The position numbers and the translations under genes were made by a program. Positions 51,354-60,408 of a stretch of DNA of 64,000 nucleotides are shown here, piece after piece; the stretch's first letter is position 1, and each line of letters begins with the position of its first letter. The stretch comes from Psychroflexus aestuariivivens (GTDB lineage Bacteria > Bacteroidota > Bacteroidia > Flavobacteriales > Flavobacteriaceae), in NCBI RefSeq assembly GCF_004010055.1, contig NZ_RQVT01000056.1, forward strand, positions 1-64,000. Reading direction: 5' to 3'. The notes under the pieces are model-generated. The model was not told the DNA's origin. It saw only the letters and a program-made list of their open reading frames with translations, and ran no database searches.

Positions 51354-54300
51354 TTATTCTTTGATAATTCTAATCAATTTAGAATTACCATTGCTCTCAA
51401 CTTTCACTAAGTAAGCACCTGCTTGCAAGTTCTCAAGACTTAAGCTTGGGTTTGCAGCATTAGGTTTCACTTTTACAACAGTCTGACCCAACATATTGAA
51501 TACTGTAATTTCATCAATGTTTAATGAAGTTTTAATATTCAACATATCTTTAACTGGATTTGGATAAAAACTAAAATTATTAGCATTGAAGTTATCTGTA
51601 GAAACTATATCTATAGGAAGTTCTACAAGCGGTCCTCCACTAGCTAATGCTACCCATAATCCAAATTCTGGTCCACCTTGATTATTCACAGGTTCTGAGA
51701 AACCACTGGCCACAACTACAATAGCAGCACCATTGAGACCTAGTTCATCTAAAGGAACTTCATAGCTTTCAATTAATCCAGCAGGACCATTAATGTCTAT
51801 GATATAATCGTCAGTTATAAATGAAGTATAACCTTGGAAATCTGTATAAGCCAAATCAGTAAATACTGGACCAACAGGCACAGATGTTTCAACTACATCT
51901 ATTGCAGGTACATCAGGAGCACCATGATGAACTAAAACATCAGTATCACCAGGATCAGAAGCAACTTCCAAACCACCAGTATAAACTTCAAGACCAAAGT
52001 CTATTGGACTATTAACAGAAGTATCAAACTGAGATGGATCTAAGACACCGTCTGCAACAATGATATAAGTTTCATTTTCAACAAGTGTAGTATTTAAATT
52101 GTAAATACTTTCTGAAACATCAGCACTTGTAGAAGGAGCAATATCAACATCTATAGCAACTTCGGCTGGTACATCTATGAATTCTGTAGCTGTTCTGAAC
52201 TCGAAATCATCTATTGCTAATACACCATTCAAATATACATCAACCATTGTGGCTGCTGGATCTGGTGAATTATGGATAATTTGAGCTCTTGCAAATACAG
52301 GTTCTGGAATTAGAGCCAGTTCGATTAAATCGCCTCCATCAGGAAGTGCAACCCAAAGACCGAATTCAGGTCCATTTTGATTTGCTATTGGGTCTAAGAA
52401 ACCACTTGCAACTACAGTTAAAGCTTGACCTTCTAATTGTAATGTTGCTAAGGGTGCTTCATAAGAAGCCACAACTGTTGAACCATCGGCTGTAGTTACA
52501 TCTATTGTGTAATCTCCAGTAGGTAAATTCAAATAGCCTTCAAATTCAGAATAAGAAATGTCATCAACTAATATTCCAGATGGAACACTCGTTTCAACAA
52601 CATCTACAGTTGGAGCATCTGGAGAACCATGATGAACCAAAACATTTGTTTCAGCAGGATCGCCTGAGACGGTTTGAGAACCTATAAACACATCTAAGTT
52701 AAAGTCGATAGTATTTACAGAACTGTCAAACTGAGTCGGATCTAGTACGCCATTGGCTACAATGGTATACATTTCATCTTCAGCTAATGTTGTACTCATA
52801 TTATAAATACTTTCTGTAACATCAGCACTTGTTGATGGTGCGATATCTATATTAATAACTACATCAGCAGGCAACTCAATAAATTCCGTTGCTGTTCTGA
52901 ATTCAAAATCATCTACAGCCAAGACACCATCAACATAAACATCTACCATAGATGCTGCTGGGTCTGGTGAATTGTGAATGATTTGAGCAGTAGCTAAAAC
53001 AGGTTCTACTTCGATAAATACATCAAAGAATATTTCAGTTTGTTGACCTGTGTCACAAGAATTAGTAAAATCAGATTCTAGTGTAATAAACATAGAACCA
53101 GAGTCTGCTACAAAACTTAGTACACTTAAGTCTCCAACATCAGAATTATCTAAGTCAGAATCATAAAGAACAGTTCCTGTTTGATCTGTTCCGTCATAAA
53201 TGACCAAGTCATCATAAGTGCCACCTGCAAATGTATTAGCTTCAACTGAACCTTGTGTAAAGTCAATAACTAATGGAGAACCATCATCTGAAGTGAATAA
53301 CCATTGCTGAAAATCATTATTACCATAGCAATAATTATCGGACTCAACGACACCTTCTGTAACGATTACCGCTTGAGGCAAAGTAAAGAAAGAAACTGAG
53401 TCTGATAAAACGCTTACTCCATTGACTGTACCACAGTCTGACTGTACATAAAAGTCATATTCTGTGTTTCCAGAAAGACCAGCAATAGTAACACTGAATG
53501 TAGAACTATCGGTATTCCCAGTTTGTAGAGGTGTATCAGTTTCAGGGTCGTTACCAGCTTCAAAAACAAACCAATTATAACCATTGGCTGCATTTGGTTC
53601 TTCATCCCAAGAAATGTTTGCACCATCTTGAGTTGAAGAATCTACGATTAAATTAACAGGTTCTAAACATGAAACTTCTGTAGTAAACGAAACTACATTA
53701 GATAAATCACTAACACCATCTGTATCACAATCAGATTGAACGTATACATCATAATCTGTATCGGATTCTAAACCTGATACTGAAGCCGTAATTTCTCCAG
53801 CATTGGTAGTTCCTGATGCAACCGGCGTGTCAGTTTCAGGATCATCTCCAGAATTGTATACAAACCACTCATATCCTACTGAGGCAGTTGGTTCATCGTC
53901 CCAAGATATATCAGCAGTAAAAGCTGCTATATTATCCACTTGAACATTTGTAGGTTTAAAACATTCTGGTATTTCCGAAACGTTTACGTCATCAACATAA
54001 AGTCTCCAGCCATCTAACCCTCCTTGAGGAACATGCCATGCTATATGAACTTCACCAGTGTAGCTAGACAAATCAACAGTGATTTCCTGATATACAACAT
54101 TATCGTAAGAATCAAGAGGTAATATTACTTCGGTAAAGTCAGCTGTTTCTGTACCAGATGTTGAAAGTAATATTTCAAAATCGTTTGGCTCTCCACTCGA
54201 TTGAACTCTAACTTGGAAAGTCAATTGATCATTTCCTGTTAAATCTAACGTTGGAGAAATTAACCAGTCATTGTTGTTTCCTGAGTTAAAATCTGTATTT

Positions 54301-57300
54301 AAAGCAGCAACTTCATTACCTTCAAATGGATTTAAAGTATAATCTAAGTTCCAAGCATCTCCATCTCCGTTTTCATCTAAAACTATCCAACAATTTTCTG
54401 AATCAGAGTCAGAATTAAAAGTCTCATTGAAAGGAACTGTATACACAGTATCACACAAAGTAGAGAAAGTAACTGCAGATGAAAGTATACTTGTTCCATC
54501 GGTATCACAATCTGATAATACATATGCGTCATATGTTGTATTTGATGTTAAACCAATAATATTGGCTAATGTTTCTCCAGCACCTGTAGTACCATTAACT
54601 ATTGGGGAATCTGTTTCTGGATTATCTCCAGACTCAAAAACTTGCCATTCAAAACCAATTGTAGCCTCAGTCACATCATCCCAAGATAAATCAGCTGAAT
54701 TATCAGTAATATTGCTAATAGCTAAATTTGTTGGTTCTGGACAAGGGGGATTTGTATCCTTAACTTCTATTCCAAAAGTACCTGGGTCAGCTGTACCCCA
54801 CTGATCTACTTGTACATAGTAAGTATCACCTGGAACTAAAGCATCAATTTCTATAATTGACGTATATCCAAATCCAACAATATTACCACCGTCTTGATCA
54901 CATTCTAAATCAGCACCAAATGTGCTTAAATCTGAACAATCCGTTGGAGATTCATAAACTGCAATTTCAGTATCAACAAGTGTAGCTCCTAATATATCTG
55001 TAGATACTTCAACCTCTCCTGAAGCTGGTGCTACAAAAGTAAACCAAACTGACCCATTTATTCCATCATTGAAACAAGCTGGAACTGGTTCATCAGTTTC
55101 TGCTGTAGCATTGACATTCGTATAAGCATCTCCTGTAGAAGTTGCGCCTACCGTTAATGGAATTGCGTCGCATACATTATCATTCGATGGGATTGAAGAT
55201 GCAACTGGTAATTCAATTAAATCACCACCATCAGGAAGTGCAACCCACAATCCAAATGCCGGACCGTTTTGATTTGCTGTTGGATCTAAGAATCCACTCG
55301 CAATTACAGTTAAGGCTTGACCTTCTAATTGTAATGTTGCTAATGGTGCTTCATAAGAAGCCACAACTGTTGAACCATCGGCTGTAGTTACATCTATTGT
55401 ATAATCTCCAGAAGCCAAGTTCAAGTATCCATCAAATTCAGAATAAGAAATGTCATCAACTAAAATTCCAGCAGGAACACTTGTCTCAACAATATCTACT
55501 GTTGGTGCATCTGGAGAACCATGATGAACCAAAACATCTGTTTCAGCAGGATCGCCAGAAACTTCTAGAGAGCCAGTAAATACATCTAAAACAAAATCTA
55601 TAGTATTTACAGAGCTGTCAAACTGAGTCGGATCTAGCACGCCATTGGCTACAATGGTATACATTTCATCTTCAGCCAATGTTGTACTCATAGTATAAAT
55701 ACTTTCTGTAACATCAGCACTTGTTGATGGTGCTATATCTATATCTATTTCTACACCAGCTGGCAATTCAATAAATTCCGTTGCTGTTCTGAATTCAAAA
55801 TCATCTAGAGCTAATGCGCCATCCACATAAACATCTACCATCGATGCTGCTGGATCTGGTGAATTATGGATGATTTGAGCATTAGCAAAAATCGGAGCTG
55901 GACAAGCTACACCTGTAAATAAGGAAGAATCTTGAGAACCATCTCCAGGCAAGTTAGTATATACACTTAATCCGTCAGGATTAATGATTTCTACTCCAAC
56001 TTCACCTGCAAAACTTCCACCAGCATTCCAGTATAATTCAAAAGCAATATCGCTACACAGTGATATGTTTTCAGTCAGTGTTGAACCATTAGTAAAACTT
56101 GATCCAATTGTAGCAACTGTTGTTCCGTCTTGAATTACATCCATTGTGTTTCCGTTCCATCCATCACCAAATGAATCAGTTAATTCAAATGTATAGACGC
56201 ATTGATCTTCTACATCACATAATGCAACTTCAAAATTAAATGGTCCAATTAATGCACTTTCTTCATTATTGCTACAATTAGTTTGTATGTAAATGTCATA
56301 AGAATTAACACCTGTAACTAAGAAAGCGACAGATGTAGCATTCTCATCTGTAGTAATACCTGAATCTACTTCAGTATCAGTTTCAGGAGAGTCACCTGAT
56401 TCAAATATGAACCATGAATAATCAACTGCACCATCATTACCTGTCCAACTAAAGTCTACTGAATCTGTCCCTACTAAATCCAAAGAAAAAGCAGTAGGAG
56501 AAAGGCAAGATGGACACTCAGCTAAACCTGTAAACAATGAAGAGTCTTGGCTACCAGATCCTGGGCTCTTTAAAAATAAAGAAATACCATTTGGATCTGA
56601 TACTTCAACGCCGACTTCGCCTGCAAATGAACCACCTGCATTCCAATATAGTTCAAAGTCAACACCATCACATAAAGCAACTGTCTCTGTGGTAGTTGAA
56701 CCATCCGTAAAGTTACTTCCTAAGGTAGCTACAGTTACACCGGCTTGTATAACGTCCATGGTATTTCCGTTCCACCCGTCACCAAAAGTGTCCGTAAGTT
56801 CAAATGTAAAGTTACACTGATTTGATGGATCACAAACATCTATAGTAAAACTTTCAGGTAGCGAAAGTAAGCTATCAGAATCTCCACAGTTAGATTGAAC
56901 ATAAACATCATAACTAAAAACATCAACGACAGAAAAATTGCTTATAGTTACATTTGTACTTGTAGTAGTTCCTGTTAGAACTTCAGTGTCGGTTTCTGGA
57001 TTAGAACCACCCTCATAAATAAACCATGTGTAACCGCTAGTTGCGCTTGATTCTGCATCCCAAGATAAATCTATCGAATTATTAGAAATATTTGAAATCT
57101 GTACATTCTCTGGTTTAAGACAAGTTGGTAATTCATCTACAGAAACATCATCTATTGCTAAATCATCATCAAAGTCGGTTCCATTGTTTTCGTCAACGAT
57201 GAAAGCTAATTGGATGTCACCTGTAATGTTAAGGGCTGAAATATCAACGATAACTTCTTCCCAGGCTCCGTTTTCAGAATTTTCATTACTGAAAAAAACT

Positions 57301-60269
57301 TCATTCCATGCTGCTCCGTCCCAAACTTCTACTCTAAAGTCTACATTTGTTTCTCCTTCATTATTACTAATGAAGTAAAAACTTACTGCAGGAACTGTTA
57401 AGCTTGAAACATCTATAAATGGTGATTCAAGTCGTGTATCAAGATTGTGGTCACCAGAATCATCTACCCAAGCAAAACCATTTCCACTAGCTGATGAATT
57501 AGGAAAACTTCCAGCATCACCTATATGTCCTGTTGGTGTGTCAGCGAACTCCCAATCTTCAGCGTTGTTGACACCTTGTGTCCAACAATCTGGAATTGAA
57601 GTTGGGTCAGCATCAAAGTTTTCATTATAAGGAGCAGAAACGGTAGAACATGCTGTTGTAAAAGAAACCGCAGAAGACAACTCACTTTCATTTGAGTCTC
57701 CACAAATAGCTTGCAAATAAACATCATAGTCTGTAATAGGGGTTAAACCAGAAATTGAACCAGTAACTGTTGCTGAATCAGTAGTTGACCCGTTAGCAAC
57801 AGCTGTATCGTTTTCAGGTGAATCTCCTGCTTCATAAACAAACCATTCATAACCATCAACGGCAAGTGGTTCTTCAACCCAAGTTATATCGGCTGTTGTT
57901 GAACTTATATTGGAAACTGCTATGGTTGATGTAACTACAGCTGGACAAGAAATTGGCTCGTCGATTTCTACGTCATCAATTAATATGTCGTTATGAAAAG
58001 TATCTCCAGTATTTTCTTGACCAGTGACAGTAAATCTAATTTGAACATCACCAGAAATGGTAAAACTAGTCAAGTCAATATTAAACTCAACCCAATCAGC
58101 ACCAAGAAGTTCACTTTGTGTCAGAACATTATTCCAGACTGACCCATCATAGAATTCTACTTCTAAAATATTAACAGCATCACTATCAACATTATTACTA
58201 AATGCAAAAAATCTTAATTCTGGCTCAGTTAATCCTGATATATCAATAAAAGGAGAGGTAAGTGTTGAAACTTCACCATCCGTATTATCAGATCCGTCCA
58301 TCCAAGCAAAATTAGTTCCGCCGCCATCTGTATGATCTTCAACATCAGAAGCTGCAAATCCTGCAGAAGTACTAAAATCCCATGAATTATCTCCAGATTC
58401 CGACCAACAGTTTGGTGTATCACTAGAGGAAAAATTCTCTGAAAAAGGAGCTGCAAAAGAATCACATTCGGTAGTAAACTCTATGACAGAACTTAAATCA
58501 CTTTCATCGGTATCGCTACAAACTGCAACAACATAAGCATCGTAGGTTGTTGCAGAAGCTAAACCTGAAATATTTGCTTGGCTCGACCCATCATCAACGA
58601 TTCCACTAAATAATGGTGAATCAACTTCTGGATCATCTCCAGAATTAAAAACCAACCATTCATATTCAGTTGCACTAGTCACAGAATCCCATGCTAAGTC
58701 AACACTTGTTGTACTCAAGTTACTTGTCACAAGATTCTGAGGAGTTGGACATGTAATCTGAGAAATATCGAGTGTATAAGTTGTAGAATCTGGAGTAGGG
58801 AATGTAGAAATAACAACATAATATGTTTGTCCAGCAGTAAGATTTATTTCAGAAAGAATCCTAGGGTTTGAATTACTTGATGTATGGTAAGCCACCGTAT
58901 TCGAAAATGGCTCGCAACCTTCAAAAAGCCAAAACCCAACCCAACTTCCTATGTTTGTTAATTCGAAGTTATAGATTCCACTTTCATCTGGTGTAAAAGC
59001 ATAAACAGTATCGTCACCATTTAAGTAAAATCCAGATCCAGTACCATCACTATACTGAACATTATCTATAGTTGGTCTGTCGGTATTCAGATAATTGTTA
59101 CCTGTATTAGCCGTATCTCCTGAATCTGTGTAAGGAACTTGATCTACAACAAAAGCAGTTGAACAATCTTCACCGTTTTCAACAATAGGCTCTTGACTGA
59201 AATAAATATTATCTACATAAATATCGAAGGGTGTTGTATTTGCAGTGCCATCACTATTGAACTGTCCATCAAATTTCAATTGAAAGACAGAATCCCATGT
59301 CATACCTATAAAATCAGATTTATCTAAAGTTACACTATTCCAAGAACCTGGGGTTAAAGGCACTTCTACCAATATTTCAGATACTCCTGTCCCGTTATTA
59401 ATCGGCGACACTTTCACCTGTCGGTCTGTTCCTGCAGCAACCCAGATATCAACATGAAGAAAATCCATATCAGATAAATCTAGATTAGCCCCAATATCTG
59501 TACCTTGATAGGTAAAATTGGGATAGGCCAAAGCAAAATCTGTTCCTGTACCTGTTGGATCAAATGTAGTATTCACTAAGGTGTGACCTGGCTGTCCCCA
59601 GTTTGGGTCATAGTTCGCAACAGAGACATCTGTATAAGCATCAGAATAAATAGATATTACATCTTCCGCTGCTTCAACAGGCGTTGGAGCTGATGTTGTT
59701 GGAGTAATTGGCGCAGAAGAAAAAGCTGACCATGAAAAGTCATCAATCATAATACGTTCTCCACTAGAATTGGGCACAATTCTTACGAGGATATCATCCT
59801 CAGAACTCTGAACTGAACCTGTAAAAGTAACCCAGTCGCTTGCATCATTTAATGAAGCATTGTTAATAAGAGCGACAAATTCCCATGTTGTACCACCATC
59901 AACAGAATACTCTAGGTTAAAATCTGGAGATGGGCTACCATCCCAGCGTCTAATAGCTACAGAAAAGTCGTCTACTCCCCCAGAAGCAATAGTAGCTGTC
60001 CAAGATGTTACATCGTTATTTCTTAAACGCCAAGCATAATCTCCCAGCGCACCAGGAAAACCATCTTGACCTCCATTCCCTTGTCTTAACGCATCATCAG
60101 CTATTGCTGAAAACACGCCGTCTACAAAGGAATGACCATTTTGATAACTTGTAATTGAACCATCCGCGCTCGGAATCCAATTAGCATCAACATCAAAATT
60201 GATCGTCGTTGTTTGACCAAATGTTAACATCACTGAGAACAGCATTGTTAACAACGTAATTTTCTTCAT
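51354..60269 (-). CDS. Giant secreted multidomain protein with fibronectin-III, MAM-like, DUF4397 modules and T9SS sorting domain
   Basis: 2971 residues. A signal peptide (about 1-19) is followed by a jelly-roll module (20-190), a CBM-like module (190-370, FDIYVDNIYFS) and a PPC-like module (370-505). Next come an fn3 (507-598), a MAM/choice-of-anchor-J-like module (600-775), a second fn3 and MAM pair (776-1049), and two fn3 plus FGDGWNGNTMDV modules (1050-1455). A DUF4397 (1455-1687), a PPC-like module (1690-1840), fn3 plus choice-of-anchor J (1842-2099), two fn3 (2100-2300), a CUB-like module (2300-2420) and two more DUF4397 (2424-2882) follow. The T9SS type A domain is at 2890-2971. No catalytic motif is seen. 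It is likely a surface adhesin or matrix protein: acidic, Thr/Ser/Asp-rich and low in Lys. Confidence 0.88.
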   Translation of the reverse strand: MKKITLLTMLFSVMLTFGQTTTINFDVDANWIPSADGSITSYQNGHSFVDGVFSAIADDALRQGNGGQDGFPGALGDYAWRLRNNDVTSWTATIASGGVDDFSVAIRRWDGSPSPDFNLEYSVDGGTTWEFVALINNASLNDASDWVTFTGSVQSSEDDILVRIVPNSSGERIMIDDFSWSAFSSAPITPTTSAPTPVEAAEDVISIYSDAYTDVSVANYDPNWGQPGHTLVNTTFDPTGTGTDFALAYPNFTYQGTDIGANLDLSDMDFLHVDIWVAAGTDRQVKVSPINNGTGVSEILVEVPLTPGSWNSVTLDKSDFIGMTWDSVFQLKFDGQFNSDGTANTTPFDIYVDNIYFSQEPIVENGEDCSTAFVVDQVPYTDSGDTANTGNNYLNTDRPTIDNVQYSDGTGSGFYLNGDDTVYAFTPDESGIYNFELTNIGSWVGFWLFEGCEPFSNTVAYHTSSNSNPRILSEINLTAGQTYYVVISTFPTPDSTTYTLDISQITCPTPQNLVTSNLSTTSVDLAWDSVTSATEYEWLVFNSGDDPEVDSPLFSGIVDDGSSQANISGLASATTYDAYVVAVCSDTDESDLSSVIEFTTECDSFAAPFSENFSSSDTPNCWSESGDNSWDFSTSAGFAASDVEDHTDGGGTNFAWMDGSDNTDGEVSTLTSPFIDISGLTEPELRFFAFSNNVDSDAVNILEVEFYDGSVWNNVLTQSELLGADWVEFNIDLTSFTISGDVQIRFTVTGQENTGDTFHNDILIDDVEIDEPISCPAVVTSTIAVSNISSTTADITWVEEPLAVDGYEWFVYEAGDSPENDTAVANGSTTDSATVTGSISGLTPITDYDVYLQAICGDSNESELSSAVSFTTACSTVSAPYNENFDADPTSIPDCWTQGVNNAEDWEFADTPTGHIGDAGSFPNSSASGNGFAWVDDSGDHNLDTRLESPFIDVSSLTVPAVSFYFISNNEGETNVDFRVEVWDGAAWNEVFFSNENSENGAWEEVIVDISALNITGDIQLAFIVDENNGTDFDDDLAIDDVSVDELPTCLKPENVQISNISNNSIDLSWDAESSATSGYTWFIYEGGSNPETDTEVLTGTTTSTNVTISNFSVVDVFSYDVYVQSNCGDSDSLLSLPESFTIDVCDPSNQCNFTFELTDTFGDGWNGNTMDVIQAGVTVATLGSNFTDGSTTTETVALCDGVDFELYWNAGGSFAGEVGVEVSDPNGISLFLKSPGSGSQDSSLFTGLAECPSCLSPTAFSLDLVGTDSVDFSWTGNDGAVDYSWFIFESGDSPETDTEVDSGITTDENATSVAFLVTGVNSYDIYIQTNCSNNEESALIGPFNFEVALCDVEDQCVYTFELTDSFGDGWNGNTMDVIQDGTTVATIGSSFTNGSTLTENISLCSDIAFELYWNAGGSFAGEVGVEIINPDGLSVYTNLPGDGSQDSSLFTGVACPAPIFANAQIIHNSPDPAASMVDVYVDGALALDDFEFRTATEFIELPAGVEIDIDIAPSTSADVTESIYTMSTTLAEDEMYTIVANGVLDPTQFDSSVNTIDFVLDVFTGSLEVSGDPAETDVLVHHGSPDAPTVDIVETSVPAGILVDDISYSEFDGYLNLASGDYTIDVTTADGSTVVASYEAPLATLQLEGQALTVIASGFLDPTANQNGPAFGLWVALPDGGDLIELPVASSIPSNDNVCDAIPLTVGATSTGDAYTNVNATAETDEPVPACFNDGINGSVWFTFVAPASGEVEVSTDILGATLVDTEIAVYESPTDCSDLSTFGADLECDQDGGNIVGFGYTSIIEIDALVPGDTYYVQVDQWGTADPGTFGIEVKDTNPPCPEPTNLAISNITDNSADLSWDDVTEATIGFEWQVFESGDNPETDSPIVNGTTGAGETLANIIGLTSNTTYDAYVLSDCDTDGTSILSSAVTFSTLCDTVYTVPFNETFNSDSDSENCWIVLDENGDGDAWNLDYTLNPFEGNEVAALNTDFNSGNNNDWLISPTLDLTGNDQLTFQVRVQSSGEPNDFEILLSTSGTETADFTEVILPLDSYDNVVYQEITVDLSSYTGEVHIAWHVPQGGLDGWRLYVDDVNVSEIPECFKPTNVQVDNIAAFTADISWDDEPTASVGYEWFVYNSGDDPETDTPVASGTTNAGEITASVSGLESDTDYDVYVQSDCDTDGVSDLSNVVSFTTEVSCLEPVNLIVDSSTQDGANISWDEEPNAANGYNWFVFEAGNDPETDTPLQTGNTDSSTFSVTIAGLSGNTEYDFYVQSDCGTVNGVSVLSDSVSFFTLPQAVIVTEGVVESDNYCYGNNDFQQWLFTSDDGSPLVIDFTQGSVEANTFAGGTYDDLVIYDGTDQTGTVLYDSDLDNSDVGDLSVLSFVADSGSMFITLESDFTNSCDTGQQTEIFFDVFIEVEPVLATAQIIHNSPDPAASMVDVYVDGVLAVDDFEFRTATEFIELPADVVINIDIAPSTSADVTESIYNMSTTLAEDEMYTIVANGVLDPTQFDSSVNTIDFNLDVFIGSQTVSGDPAETNVLVHHGSPDAPTVDVVETSVPSGILVDDISYSEFEGYLNLPTGDYTIDVTTADGSTVVASYEAPLATLQLEGQALTVVASGFLDPIANQNGPEFGLWVALPDGGDLIELALIPEPVFARAQIIHNSPDPAATMVDVYLNGVLAIDDFEFRTATEFIDVPAEVAIDVDIAPSTSADVSESIYNLNTTLVENETYIIVADGVLDPSQFDTSVNSPIDFGLEVYTGGLEVASDPGDTDVLVHHGAPDVPAIDVVETSVPVGPVFTDLAYTDFQGYTSFITDDYIIDINGPAGLIESYEVPLDELGLNGAAIVVVASGFSEPVNNQGGPEFGLWVALASGGPLVELPIDIVSTDNFNANNFSFYPNPVKDMLNIKTSLNIDEITVFNMLGQTVVKVKPNAANPSLSLENLQAGAYLVKVESNGNSKLIRIIKE
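52289..53005 (-). repeat. DUF4397 repeat, copy 2
   Basis: It encodes the second DUF4397 module of the giant protein (IIHNSPDPAASMVDVYVDG, VLVHHGSPDAPTVDV, NQNGPEFGLWVALPDGG). Its DNA is nearly identical over long stretches to copy 1 at about 55.2-55.9 kb, at a constant offset of 2892 bp where checked (52429 versus 55321). Copy 3 (51625-52295) is more diverged. Confidence 0.8.
55195..55905 (-). repeat. DUF4397 repeat, copy 1
   Basis: It encodes the first DUF4397 module. It pairs with copy 2, 2892 bp away (964 codons, in frame). The stretch around 55317-55411 differs from 52425-52519 at only a few bases, far closer than the fn3 and MAM modules are to each other. Confidence 0.8.
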
Positions 60270-60351
60270 AATTTTATTTATTTTAGAGGTTATTAGTAAC
60301 GAATATATGAAAATTTTATCAAAAACATTTCATAATGATTGTTTAAATAAA

Positions 60352-60384
60352 AAACTCCCTTCTGATATATCCAGAAGGGAGTTT
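60352..60384 (-). terminator. Intrinsic terminator of the partial T9SS protein gene
   Basis: A 13-bp perfect stem (60352-60364 with 60372-60384) with a 7-nt loop, followed on the minus strand by a T run. It stands between the two giant genes, so each is its own unit. Confidence 0.8.
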
Positions 60385-60408
60385 AATTTAAAGTTAAATT
60401 ATTTTAAA

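Noticed and set aside
52289-58465. Plus- and minus-strand reading frames of 60-125 residues inside the giant gene (for example 54427-54804).
   Set aside because: They are antisense or out-of-frame shadows of the long frame, recur wherever the domain repeats recur, and have no independent start signals.
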